A stretch of DNA of 35,107 nucleotides from JANOYC01 sp031428675 (GCA_031428675.1 JANOYC010000134.1:1-35107); one strand, 5' to 3'. Shown: positions 7,378 through 14,426, numbered from the stretch's first letter. The notes: generated by a model not told the origin, from the letters alone. A program made the numbers and translations.

Positions 7378-8340
7378 CTAATCGGCGGCTTTGATCACGA
7401 TGGCGTCGGTCGACGGAGTCACGGCGTCTTGCGGGCCGTATACGTCGGGCTCGACGTAGATGATTCGGGCTACCGGAACCTTCTCGCGAATCGTGGTTTC
7501 GAGTGAGTCGATCGCGGTCGCGACATCGACGAGCCGCTTGGTGCGAGCGAAGGCAACCTTGGCGCCGACGAGCAATTCGTCGGGACCGACGTACAGCGTC
7601 TTCAGGTGGATGAGTGCCTCGACGTCGGGGTGGGCGTTGATGACGTCGCGGATTGCGGTCGTGTGCTGCGGCGATGCTCCTTCGCCGACGAGAAGGCTTT
7701 TCGTCTCGATCCCGAGAATGAGGGCGACCACAACGAGGAGTGCGCCGATGGCGATGGTGCCGACGGCATCCCACAATGGGTCGCCCGTGAGAATCGTCAG
7801 CCCGACGCCGATGAATGCGAAGACGAGGCCGAGCAGCGCAGCGATGTCTTCGAGGAGTACGACCGGAAGTTCCGGCGCCTTCGCGTGCCGCACGAAATTC
7901 ACCCACGACTGCGTGCCGCGAACTTCGTTCGACTCCTTGATGGCGGTTCGGAGCGAGAAGGACTCCAGCACAATGGCAATGCTCAACACCAGGATCGGCA
8001 ACCACGGCACTTCGAGCTGATGCGGGTGAGCGAGTTTGTCGATGCCCTCATAGACGGAGAACATGCCGCCGACCGAGAACAGAACAATGGAGACGACGAA
8101 CGCGTAGACGTAGCGTTCGCGACCATATCCGAACGGATGCTGAGGTGTCGCTTTCTTGCGGGCTTTGCGGCCACCGAGGAGCAGCAGGCCTTGGTTGCCG
8201 GCGTCGGCGACCGAGTGCACCGACTCGGCGAGCATGGAGCTCGATCCGGAGAAGATGAACGCGACGAATTTCGTCACCGCGATTCCCGTATTCGCGAGCA
8301 GTGCCGCGATTATTGCCTTGCCACCACCGGATGCACTCAC
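7378..8340 (-). CDS. Cation diffusion facilitator (CDF) transporter
   Basis: 320 residues, a proton-coupled exporter of Zn2+ or a similar divalent metal in the cytoplasmic membrane. Six hydrophobic helices are followed by a cytoplasmic domain of about 90 residues. The metal site in helix 2 reads AESVHSVADAGNQ (H-x3-D) and the helix 5 site LLEDIAALLGLV. The helix-2 form and the conserved HPFGYGRERY loop resemble the ZnT9-like branch rather than YiiP. The start is GTG at 8340, leaderless by position (TAAGTT 6 nt away). It is divergent from proC with only 22 bp between start codons. Confidence 0.92.
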   Translation of the reverse strand: MSASGGGKAIIAALLANTGIAVTKFVAFIFSGSSSMLAESVHSVADAGNQGLLLLGGRKARKKATPQHPFGYGRERYVYAFVVSIVLFSVGGMFSVYEGIDKLAHPHQLEVPWLPILVLSIAIVLESFSLRTAIKESNEVRGTQSWVNFVRHAKAPELPVVLLEDIAALLGLVFAFIGVGLTILTGDPLWDAVGTIAIGALLVVVALILGIETKSLLVGEGASPQHTTAIRDVINAHPDVEALIHLKTLYVGPDELLVGAKVAFARTKRLVDVATAIDSLETTIREKVPVARIIYVEPDVYGPQDAVTPSTDAIVIKAAD

Positions 8341-8346
8341 TGTTCC

Positions 8347-8356
8347 AACTTACACT
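8347..8356. promoter_or_regulatory. Overlapping back-to-back -10 boxes for the CDF gene and proC
   Basis: TAAGTT read leftward (8352-8347) serves the CDF start at 8340, and TACACT read rightward (8351-8356) serves proC at 8363. They share 2 bp and each ends 6 nt before its start codon. The -35 contacts of each would fall inside the other gene. Confidence 0.6.
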
Positions 8357-8362
8357 TGAGCG

Positions 8363-9193
8363 GTGAACGTCGAACTTCCTTCCATTGCGATTCTGGGTGC
8401 TGGTTCGATGGGCGGCGCCATTCTCTCCGGGCTGACGGCGCCGGCAGTTAATGTCGCTGGCGGCATACGAGTGACGAACCGATCAGTCGAGAAAGCGTCT
8501 GCTATCTCCGGACCCGGGGTGACGTCGCTGGCAACAGAGTCTGATCCACTCGCGAACCGGAGCGCGGTGCGCGGCGCGCGGATCGTCGTGATCGGCGTGA
8601 AGCCCGCGATGGTTCCCGATCTTCTGCGCGAGATCAGCGCTGACCTGGAGCCTGGAGCGATCGTGGTGAGCGTCGCCGCGGGTGTACCGATTACCACCAT
8701 GGAGTCGCTCGTCGCCGGGCCAGTGCTGCGAGCAATGCCGAATACACCGGCGGTCGTCGGACGAGCGGTCACCGGGCTCAGCCGCGGTAACCGGTCGAGT
8801 GACGACGATTGTGCTCTGGTCACTCGGTTGTTCGAGACTGTCGGAGTAGTGGTGCCGGTGCCCGAGTCGAAGATTGACGCGCTGAGCACGATCAGCGGTT
8901 CTGGGCCCGCCTATGTCTTTTTCATCATCGAACACCTGATCGCCACCGCCGAACGCATGGGATTCAGCGCCGACGAAGCCGCCACGATGGTCACTCAGAC
9001 CTTTCTTGGCGCGGCCGAATTGCTCGCGCGCTCGGGCGAGATCCCGTCTGAATTGCGACGGCGGGTGACGAGCCCGAACGGAACCACCGAGCGTGCCATC
9101 GCTGTTCTCGAAGACGCAGACCTCGGGGCGCTTTTCGATCGGGCGACGGCGGCGGCCCTCGCGCGAGCCCGTGAGCTCGCGGCAACGCAGTGA
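8363..9193 (+). CDS. proC: Pyrroline-5-carboxylate reductase
   Basis: 276 residues. It performs the last step of proline synthesis, reducing pyrroline-5-carboxylate with NAD(P)H. The N-terminal Rossmann motif is ILGAGSMGGAIL (about residues 9-20); the C-terminal dimerisation domain holds the P5CR signature RAMPNTPAVVG, then ISGSGPAYVFFIIE and RRRVTSPNGTTERAI. The start is GTG with no Shine-Dalgarno and a TACACT box 6 nt upstream, so probably leaderless. Its TGA overlaps the GTG of a possible 34-residue ORF, and its last codons form the first unit of a 15-bp tandem repeat. Confidence 0.96.
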   Translation: MNVELPSIAILGAGSMGGAILSGLTAPAVNVAGGIRVTNRSVEKASAISGPGVTSLATESDPLANRSAVRGARIVVIGVKPAMVPDLLREISADLEPGAIVVSVAAGVPITTMESLVAGPVLRAMPNTPAVVGRAVTGLSRGNRSSDDDCALVTRLFETVGVVVPVPESKIDALSTISGSGPAYVFFIIEHLIATAERMGFSADEAATMVTQTFLGAAELLARSGEIPSELRRRVTSPNGTTERAIAVLEDADLGALFDRATAAALARARELAATQ

Positions 9194-9243
9194 CAGAAAA
9201 CGCAGTGACAGGCGATGCAGTCACAGGCAACGCAGTCACGCTC
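9184..9243 (+). repeat. Four 15-bp tandem repeats at the end of proC
   Basis: Units AACGCAGTGACAGAA, AACGCAGTGACAGGC, GATGCAGTCACAGGC and AACGCAGTCACGCTC run head to tail with no gap. The first overlaps the proC stop codon. The period is five codons, so any frame through it is preserved. Confidence 0.85.
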
Positions 9244-9294
9244 AGCATCCTGAACCCGAAGGCGCCGCCGGGGTTGTGCATAGCCCGCTCATAG
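9190..9294 (+). CDS. Possible 34-residue ORF coupled to proC
   Basis: GTG at 9190 overlaps the proC TGA (GTGA), the classic coupling arrangement also seen in this window at 16518 and 19439. The frame translates the 15-bp repeats as NAVTG, DAVTG and NAVTL pentads and ends at TAG 9292-9294. No family is recognised. Changes between units include synonymous GTG/GTC, which is mild support for coding, but the ORF is short and could be incidental. Confidence 0.3.
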   Translation: MTENAVTGDAVTGNAVTLSILNPKAPPGLCIARS

Positions 9295-9297
9295 GAT
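9292..9297 (+). promoter_or_regulatory. -10 box for the one-pass membrane protein
   Basis: TAGGAT, with a predicted start near 9304 and a leader of about 50 nt containing GAGGAG. No clear -35 is visible. Confidence 0.35.
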
Positions 9298-9352
9298 TCG
9301 TCGCGATCGTGGAGCCACGCATCACGGGATGCGGTTACACGAGGAGCGGATC

Positions 9353-9745
9353 ATGGCAAGCGACAATAAGAACGACGATGACAATCCCGCGGATTTCGCG
9401 ACAACGAGCCAGGTGCCAGCGGCAGATGCGCAGTCGCCTGCTCCGGCGCAGCCCGCGCGTCGCGGCCTCCCGGCGCTCGCGATCGTAGGTCTGGCCCTTG
9501 GTGGGGTCGTGGCTGCGGGTGCACTTTTCGGCGGCGGAGTCTTCATCGGAGCGCACATACCCGACCGTGGAGCACGGCTCGCGGGCATCGTCCAGAACGA
9601 TGACCGCACACCGGGCGACCGGTTCGGACCCGGATCAAACCACCACGATGGCTTCGCGCCGAACCACGATCACGGTCAGGACGGAACCGAATCCAACAGC
9701 GAGACCGACACGGAAACAGAATCCGGGACAGACACCGGCGCTTAG
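9353..9745 (+). CDS. One-pass membrane protein with His/Asp-rich tail
   Basis: 130 residues from the ATG at 9353, chosen because GAGGAG lies 6 nt upstream. Three parts are visible: a polar, Asn/Asp- and Pro/Ala-rich N terminus (1-43), one Gly/Ala-rich transmembrane segment (about 46-68, LPALAIVGLALGGVVAAGAL), and an outer tail containing HHDGFAPNHDHGQDG followed by a run of Thr/Glu/Ser/Asp. The topology (N-in, tail outside) is inferred. The His/Asp cluster could bind metal, but no family is recognised. Its TAG overlaps the TAA of the convergent K+-uptake gene (shared TTAG). Confidence 0.7.
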   Translation: MASDNKNDDDNPADFATTSQVPAADAQSPAPAQPARRGLPALAIVGLALGGVVAAGALFGGGVFIGAHIPDRGARLAGIVQNDDRTPGDRFGPGSNHHDGFAPNHDHGQDGTESNSETDTETESGTDTGA

Positions 9746-10413
9746 CTCTGGAGGATCGCGAACTTCTCGATGTCTCGCGAGTTGCCGCTGACGATCACGA
9801 GATCGTGGTTGGAGATCACGGTGTCCGGGGTGGCATAGGTGAACACCTTGCCCGGACTCTTCACTCCAACCACGGTCACGCCATATTTGCGGCGCACCGC
9901 GGACTCCGCGAGCGTGATGCCGCGGATGGGCTTGGGCGGATACATTTTCACAATGGCGAAGTCGCCGTCGAACTCGATGAAGTCGAGCATCCGGCCCGAT
10001 ACCAGATGCGCAATGCGCTCGCCAGCCTCTGCTTCGGGGTAGATCACGTGATTCGCGCCGATGCGCGACAGGATCTTGCCGTGCGACTGGCTGATCGCCT
10101 TCGCCCAGATCTGAGGGATCTTGAGATCCACGAGATTGGCGGTGATGAGCACGCTTGCTTCGATCGAGGATCCAACGGCAACGACGGCCACGGCGAAGTC
10201 TTGCGCGCCGATCTGTCGGAGCGCGTCAATACTGCGGGCATCTGCCTGCACGGCGTGCGTGACTCGCTCGGCCCACTTCTGCACCAGTGCAGGATCGTCG
10301 TCGACCGCGAGCACCTCACGGTCGAGGCGGTCGAGTTGGCCGGCAGCGGCCGCGCCGAACCGGCCCAGTCCAATAACGAGCACGGGGGCGTTGTGGGCGA
10401 TCTTCTCAACCAA
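9742..10413 (-). CDS. ktrA: K+ uptake regulatory subunit (KtrA/TrkA-type RCK protein)
   Basis: 223 residues. It is the cytosolic gating ring of a Ktr/Trk potassium system. The N-terminal RCK_N Rossmann fold shows VLVIGLGRFGAAAA (residues ~11-24) with an acidic strand end (AVDDD) for nucleotide binding; the C-terminal RCK_C domain (about 140-220) is the part that binds c-di-AMP in known KtrA proteins. The start is a TTG at 10413 with GAGAGG 7 nt upstream, overlapping the end of the upstream channel gene by 8 bp. One RCK_N plus one RCK_C is the KtrA layout, not the doubled TrkA of E. coli. Confidence 0.93.
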   Translation of the reverse strand: MVEKIAHNAPVLVIGLGRFGAAAAGQLDRLDREVLAVDDDPALVQKWAERVTHAVQADARSIDALRQIGAQDFAVAVVAVGSSIEASVLITANLVDLKIPQIWAKAISQSHGKILSRIGANHVIYPEAEAGERIAHLVSGRMLDFIEFDGDFAIVKMYPPKPIRGITLAESAVRRKYGVTVVGVKSPGKVFTYATPDTVISNHDLVIVSGNSRDIEKFAILQS

Positions 10414-11881
10414 CGATGGGCCTCTCTTCTGCTCTCCTGAACAACTGGCGGCGCTGGCTGGCGGCGAGTGCCGCCGCCAGCGTCACTGTACCAACGCGGC
10501 CTGCCCACATCGTGGCCGACAGCACGTATTTACCGGCATCGGGAAGCGTTTCCGTCAGTCCGGTGCTCAACCCACAGGTGGCGAACCCAGAGATTACGTC
10601 GAAGAGCACGTAATGCAGCGGCGCTCCCGTGAGCTGGAGGATGACGATCGATGAAGTAGCGACGATCGTCGCCCCCCACAGGGTGACGCTGACCGCCAAG
10701 CGCAGCACATCAACGGGAATGCGGCGGTCGAACGCCTGCATGTCGTTGTCACCGCGAGCTTCCGCGAAAGCGGCGATGAACAGCACCGCGAGAGTGGTCA
10801 CCTTGATGCCGCCGGCGGTCGATGCCGAGCCGCCACCGACAAACATCAGCATGTCCATCGCCAAGAGTGTTGAACCATTCATCTGGCCGATGTCGACGGT
10901 GGAGAATCCTCCCGATCGCGTCATCATCGACAGAAAGCTCGCGGTCATCGGTCGCACGACGCCGTCTTGACCGCCGAGCGTGGCCGGATTCGTCCATTCG
11001 AGCGCCAGGATCGCAACGGTGCCAAGGACGAACAGGATGGCCGTCGTTACAAGAGTGAGGCGCACGTGCACGGAAAGTCGCGAACGACGACGCCAATAGC
11101 GAGCAACACCGAAGATCACCGGAAAGCCGACGCTTCCCAAGAAGACGCCGAGGGCGAGGGCGGTGAGCATCCAAGGGTCGTTTTCGAACGGCGCCAGTCC
11201 TTCGACATTCGGAGCAAAGCCCGTATTGGTGAACGCGGATGTTGCGAAGTAGAAGCCCTGCCAAATGGCGGGCCACACGTCGAAGCCCGCCGTAAGCAGG
11301 CGCGGAGTGATCAGCAGCGTGAGGGCGACTTCGATTGCGAGCACGCTCACGATCACGGTGAACAGCAGCCCGCCGATCTCGCCGAGCCGAATCGCTTGGG
11401 ACTCGGCCACCGGACCCGCGTGAATGCGCGACGGGTTGGTGTCGCTCGCTGCCATGAGTTTCTCTCGGAGACCAAGGCGCCGCGAGACCACGAGACCCAG
11501 GATGCTGGCGAGGGTGATCACTCCGATGCCGCCTACCTGCATGCCGAGCAAAACTGCTGAGTTGCCGAACGTGCTCCAGTGCGTCGCCATATTCACCGTC
11601 GTGAGGCCCGTGACGCAGATTGTGGAGACGGCGGTGAAGAGTGCGTCGGCGAGCGGCGTCGCCTTGCCATCGCTCGCCGCCGCGGGAAGCATGAGCACCA
11701 CGGTCAGCGCGAAGATCAGCGTGGTGAAAATCAGAATCGCGAAGCGGGCGGGCGACGATGACGCGAAGAAATCGACGAAACCGCGAACGCGAGCGAAAGG
11801 GCCGCGATTCGCGTCATGCACGAGAGGCGCGCGAGGCCGCCGCGAACTCATGCGGTTTCCGTCATGTGCATGACTCGCCAT
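10406..11881 (-). CDS. ktrB: K+ uptake channel subunit (KtrB/TrkH family)
   Basis: 491 residues; membrane subunit that conducts K+ (often Na+-coupled). It has the four-fold membrane-pore-membrane repeat of the SKT superfamily; the four filter loops are visible as CVTGLTTVN, SAFTNTGFAPN, MTRSGGFSTVD and ATCGLSTGLT, each with the conserved Gly. The first ~45 residues are Arg-rich and cytoplasmic. The ATG at 11881 has GGGGAG 4 nt upstream. It precedes the RCK subunit in the same operon. Divergent from the ArsR-type gene, with 34 bp between starts. Relative to the remembered mycobacterial order, this pair sits between proC and bldC. Confidence 0.93.
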   Translation of the reverse strand: MASHAHDGNRMSSRRPRAPLVHDANRGPFARVRGFVDFFASSSPARFAILIFTTLIFALTVVLMLPAAASDGKATPLADALFTAVSTICVTGLTTVNMATHWSTFGNSAVLLGMQVGGIGVITLASILGLVVSRRLGLREKLMAASDTNPSRIHAGPVAESQAIRLGEIGGLLFTVIVSVLAIEVALTLLITPRLLTAGFDVWPAIWQGFYFATSAFTNTGFAPNVEGLAPFENDPWMLTALALGVFLGSVGFPVIFGVARYWRRRSRLSVHVRLTLVTTAILFVLGTVAILALEWTNPATLGGQDGVVRPMTASFLSMMTRSGGFSTVDIGQMNGSTLLAMDMLMFVGGGSASTAGGIKVTTLAVLFIAAFAEARGDNDMQAFDRRIPVDVLRLAVSVTLWGATIVATSSIVILQLTGAPLHYVLFDVISGFATCGLSTGLTETLPDAGKYVLSATMWAGRVGTVTLAAALAASQRRQLFRRAEERPIVG

Positions 11882-11903
11882 GGTACTCCCCGCCCGGGGT
11901 GAC

Positions 11904-11909
11904 TAGCCT
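11904..11909 (+). promoter_or_regulatory. -10 box for the ArsR-type gene (leaderless)
   Basis: TAGCCT, ending 6 nt before the ATG at 11916. Confidence 0.55.
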
Positions 11910-11915
11910 GTTGCC

Positions 11916-12416
11916 ATGGCTGACATCTTCGACGTTGTAGCGGATTCGACCCGTCGTGAACTGCTTGGGGCGTTATTGGACGCCTCCGTCGGCTCATCCA
12001 CAAGCCCCCGGGCGGGCGAATTGAGCGTTGGCGAGATGGTGGACAAGCTCGGGCTCAGCCAGCCGACGGTCTCCAAACACCTCAAGGTGCTCAGGGATCA
12101 TGAGTTGGTCACCGTGCGAGAAGAGGGCCAGCACCGCTATTACAAGATCGCACCCGCTCCCCTCGAAGAGATCGACGACTGGCTCGTTCCGTTCGTGAGC
12201 GCCGATTACGCGCTCGAGACCGGGTCGACCAGCTACGCGGCTTGGGCGGGGAGCGAGGTCGGTTCATCCATTGGTCGGGTGGTTGCCGAGCGCTCGCACC
12301 AAGTGCGCGAGGTGATTCAGGGTGCATCGGGAGCGATACACAGCGCGGCGGAGACGGTGGGAAAGGTGCTTCCGAAGTCCCGCAAGCAGCGCCAAGGTGA
12401 CACTGCCGAGTTTTAG
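11916..12416 (+). CDS. ArsR-type winged-helix regulator
   Basis: 166 residues. The ArsR/SmtB-type domain fills the first ~90: FDVVADSTRRELLGALL, an insertion rich in Ser/Thr, then LSVGEMVDKLGLSQPTVSKHLKVLRDHELVTVREEGQHRYYKI, where the recognition helix is SQPTVSKHLKVL. No Cys-based metal site (ELCVCDL-like) is present, so it is not an obvious arsenic or metal sensor. The C-terminal half is a long predicted amphipathic helix ending Lys/Arg-rich. No Shine-Dalgarno; a -10 box stands 6 nt upstream. It could control the divergent K+ uptake operon, but that is inference from position. Confidence 0.88.
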   Translation: MADIFDVVADSTRRELLGALLDASVGSSTSPRAGELSVGEMVDKLGLSQPTVSKHLKVLRDHELVTVREEGQHRYYKIAPAPLEEIDDWLVPFVSADYALETGSTSYAAWAGSEVGSSIGRVVAERSHQVREVIQGASGAIHSAAETVGKVLPKSRKQRQGDTAEF

Positions 12417-12439
12417 CCCCACGAAACGGGGATAGACGG

Positions 12440-12486
12440 CCAGTCACATCAGGCTCTATTGTTGCGTTCTAGCACTCCAGTCACAT
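12440..12486. repeat. 10-bp direct repeat upstream of bldC
   Basis: CCAGTCACAT occurs at 12440-12449 and 12477-12486, 37 bp apart, in the 128-bp gap before bldC. Same-orientation pairs fit a regulator that binds in head-to-tail fashion, as BldC does, but the sequence is not a known site. Confidence 0.35.
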
Positions 12487-12544
12487 TCGCCACGGGGTGC
12501 GTCTGCCGGGAATTAGCTCCGGCGCGCCGACAGCAGGAGGATCA

Positions 12545-12739
12545 GTGCCGCAGGGGCTCTCCGACGTGCGCTTTCTCACCGTTGCTGAGGTCGCCGAGAT
12601 GATGCGCGTATCCAACATGACGGTCTACCGCATGGTGCACTCCGGCGATCTTCCCGCCATTCGCTTTGGTCGCTCCTTTCGCATCCCGGAATCGGCGGTC
12701 GCGAAGGTGATCGAGATTCCTGTCTCCGACGCGGGGTGA
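12545..12739 (+). CDS. bldC: BldC-family small DNA-binding protein
   Basis: 64 residues from the GTG at 12545, selected because AGGAGG lies 4 nt upstream; the frame is open further but that part is leader. The whole protein is one MerR/excisionase-like winged helix-turn-helix: LTVAEVAEMMRVSNMTVYRMV followed by SGDLPAIRFGRSFRIPESAV. This is the highly conserved BldC core, which in Streptomyces controls development and binds direct repeats cooperatively. In non-sporulating actinobacteria its role is less clear. It sits just before bS22, as in M. tuberculosis (Rv0500A-Rv0500B, from memory). Confidence 0.93.
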   Translation: MPQGLSDVRFLTVAEVAEMMRVSNMTVYRMVHSGDLPAIRFGRSFRIPESAVAKVIEIPVSDAG

Positions 12740-12807
12740 ATGAGAGTTAGCAGTAGAGCGCGGGAGCCCGGTGTCACAAACCGTCGGATTCTAACGAATG
12801 CGGGCGG

Positions 12808-12816
12808 TGCTAAGGT
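12808..12816 (+). promoter_or_regulatory. Extended -10 promoter for bS22
   Basis: TGC-TAAGGT, an extended -10 (TGn) with a TANNNT box at 12811-12816. It gives a leader of about 60 nt before the bS22 ATG. No good -35 is visible, which an extended -10 can tolerate. Confidence 0.4.
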
Positions 12817-12883
12817 ATCCCAGTACGTTTTTCCGCGGTTCCGTTCGGACCGGGTTGTCCGTTCAGTCACCAGCGAGGTTCTT

Positions 12884-12982
12884 ATGGGTTCCGTAATCAA
12901 GAAGCGCCGCAAGCGTATGGCGAAGAAGAAGCACCGCAAGCTCCTTCGCAAGACGCGTCACCAGCGCCGCAACAAGAAGTAG
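12884..12982 (+). CDS. Small ribosomal subunit protein bS22
   Basis: 32 residues, more than half Lys/Arg. The N-terminal core GSVIKKRRKRMAKKKHRK and the following LLRKTRHQRR match the AURKAIP1/COX24 domain of the actinobacterial ribosomal protein bS22, found near the decoding site of mycobacterial ribosomes. The ATG at 12884 has GAGG 7 nt upstream. It is followed by the best intrinsic terminator in the window, consistent with a short, highly expressed monocistronic message. Confidence 0.95.
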   Translation: MGSVIKKRRKRMAKKKHRKLLRKTRHQRRNKK

Positions 12983-12998
12983 ACGCCGCCAAGCGTCG

Positions 12999-13031
12999 AG
13001 CGCCAGTTCCGAACGTGGGCCTGGCGCTTTT
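12999..13031 (+). terminator. Intrinsic terminator of bS22
   Basis: Perfect 8-bp stem AGCGCCAG / CTGGCGCT with a 14-nt loop, its last base running into TTTT. It lies 16 nt after the bS22 stop. Confidence 0.7.
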
Positions 13032-13036
13032 CGGCG

Positions 13037-13822
13037 TTAATCGTTTGTCTGACCAGTCGCTCCCGGTAGCCGGCGCACCGCACGGGCGTCTCGGCGCACG
13101 CGGCGCTGTGCGGCGCGAATGCTGGATCGCTTGAGCTTCATGACGGCCCAGCCCATCTCTTTCGCGTGAGCGGCGAGCGTTCGATCGGGATTGACGACGA
13201 TTCGGTTTCCCACGAGGGTGAGCAACGGGATGTCGTGGCGCGAATCCGAATACGCCCAACAATCGGCGAGATTGGCCTTCTTCCGCGTGACCACGTCGTG
13301 CGCCGCTTTCGCCTTGGCTGCACCATGCATGATCGGTCCGGCCAGCTCGCCCGTGAGCACGCCATCCACCGCGACCAGTCGAGTGCCGAGCGCCCCCGCG
13401 AAGCCGAGACGGTTGGCGATCACGTTGGCCACGAGATGGGGCGTCGCGGTAACGAGCCACACCTCATGTCCCTTGCGCACGTGCTCGTTTGCGAGCGCTA
13501 TCGTCTCGGGCCATAGTCGCCTCTCGATCGCGCGATCGTAAACCTCGTTCGCCAGATCGATGAATTCCGATTCCCGGTGACCGCTGATGAGCTCCCGAAC
13601 GCGCTCGGGAGCTCGAGCGAAATGAGAGCGGGTCTCTCCCACGGCGAGAAAAACTGCCTGTTGCCAGGCGAAGTTCAGCATGTCGCGCACGCGCACGTGT
13701 CTCCGCCGAAACGCGGCGCGGCCCAGATGATAGACACTCGCGCCGCGGAGGAGGGTGTTGTCGACATCGAAGAACGCAATAACGGGGGAAGCCGAGTCGA
13801 GCGGCGGCGGTGCGTCGGACAT
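13037..13822 (-). CDS. HAD-IB family phosphatase (SerB1-like)
   Basis: 261 residues from the ATG at 13822; an in-frame extension to 14032 would overlap the divergent gene and is rejected. Haloacid-dehalogenase hydrolase motifs in order: motif I FFDVDNTLL (nucleophile and acid Asp), motif II WLVTATP, motif III Lys in GAAKAKAAHD, motif IV YSDSRHDIPLL. The motif I-II spacing with an alpha-helical cap is that of the SerB-like HAD-IB group. The substrate is not certain: phosphoserine is assumed for homologues, but the C terminus is Arg-rich and distinctive. Probably leaderless (TAGAAT 7 nt upstream). Confidence 0.88.
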   Translation of the reverse strand: MSDAPPPLDSASPVIAFFDVDNTLLRGASVYHLGRAAFRRRHVRVRDMLNFAWQQAVFLAVGETRSHFARAPERVRELISGHRESEFIDLANEVYDRAIERRLWPETIALANEHVRKGHEVWLVTATPHLVANVIANRLGFAGALGTRLVAVDGVLTGELAGPIMHGAAKAKAAHDVVTRKKANLADCWAYSDSRHDIPLLTLVGNRIVVNPDRTLAAHAKEMGWAVMKLKRSSIRAAQRRVRRDARAVRRLPGATGQTND

Positions 13823-13828
13823 CCCGCT

Positions 13829-13835
13829 TATTCTA
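13829..13835. promoter_or_regulatory. Shared bidirectional -10 (TATTCTA)
   Basis: Rightward TATTCT (13829-13834) ends 6 nt before the GTG at 13841; leftward TAGAAT (13835-13830) ends 7 nt before the ATG at 13822. One heptamer serves as -10 for both strands. Confidence 0.6.
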
Positions 13836-13840
13836 AGAGT

Positions 13841-14092
13841 GTGTCGCCACGCCTCACCCTTCTCGGACGACCCGGTTGCCACCTGTGCGACGATGCACGG
13901 GCGGTCGTTCTCGATGTGCTCGAGGGGTTCTCCGACGTGACGCTCGAAGAGCGGTCGATCCTTGACGACCCAGCGCTCGTGCATCGATACGCCGAGGAGA
14001 TCCCTGTGCTGCTGATTGACAACGTTGTGCACGACATCTGGCGTATTGACCCGGTTCGCCTTCGCACTGCTCTTCTGGAGGTCACCGCATGA
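13841..14092 (+). CDS. Glutaredoxin-like (DUF836) protein
   Basis: 83 residues from the GTG at 13841. Thioredoxin-fold protein with the redox motif GRPGCHLCDDA (Cys13, Cys16) right after strand 1 and the cis-Pro segment EIPVLLIDN near residue 55. Size and the CHLC motif match DUF836/glutaredoxin 2-like proteins, small thiol-disulfide oxidoreductases of unknown partner. It is divergent from the HAD phosphatase, as in mycobacteria (from memory). Its stop overlaps the start of the Dabb gene (ATGA), so they are co-translated. Confidence 0.9.
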   Translation: MSPRLTLLGRPGCHLCDDARAVVLDVLEGFSDVTLEERSILDDPALVHRYAEEIPVLLIDNVVHDIWRIDPVRLRTALLEVTA

Positions 14093-14391
14093 TCAGGCAC
14101 ATCGTCATCTGGACGCTGAAGGCGACCGAGGCACACGAGAAAGCGACGGCGATCGATCGCATCTGCACGGCGCTCGGTTCGCTTCCGCCGCTCATCCCCG
14201 AGATTCTGCACCTGCGTGTGGCGCACAACGTCGCGTATGACGACGTCAACGCCGACGTGGTGCTCGTTGCGGATTTTGAGAGCGTTGAGGCTCTGCAGGC
14301 ATATCAGGATCATCCGGAGCACCAGAAGGTTGTTCCGGTCGTGCGCGGGCTCACCGCGTCACGCACCGCCATCGACTTCGACGTCGTCTAA
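14089..14391 (+). CDS. Dabb-family (stress-responsive A/B barrel) protein
   Basis: 100 residues. A dimeric alpha+beta barrel: it begins MIRHIVIWTLK, has a helix with repeated hydrophobic spacing, then LRVAHNVAYDDVNADVVLVADFES and the family's conserved EALQAYQDHPEHQKV. Dabb proteins range from stress proteins to small-molecule cyclases, and nothing here fixes the substrate. The ATGA overlap with the glutaredoxin-like gene points to a joint role, perhaps in redox or stress response (inference). Confidence 0.9.
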   Translation: MIRHIVIWTLKATEAHEKATAIDRICTALGSLPPLIPEILHLRVAHNVAYDDVNADVVLVADFESVEALQAYQDHPEHQKVVPVVRGLTASRTAIDFDVV

Positions 14392-14426
14392 TACGCCCTG
14401 CCGGGCGCCTGCCTACCCCTGCTCGC

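Noticed and set aside
6944..8005. A 353-codon leftward frame across two membrane-protein genes
   Set aside because: Out-of-frame with two convincing membrane proteins on the same strand; product is Arg/His/Pro-rich without motifs.
9184..9243. CRISPR-like array
   Set aside because: 15-bp units without spacers; a tandem repeat, and no cas genes in the window.
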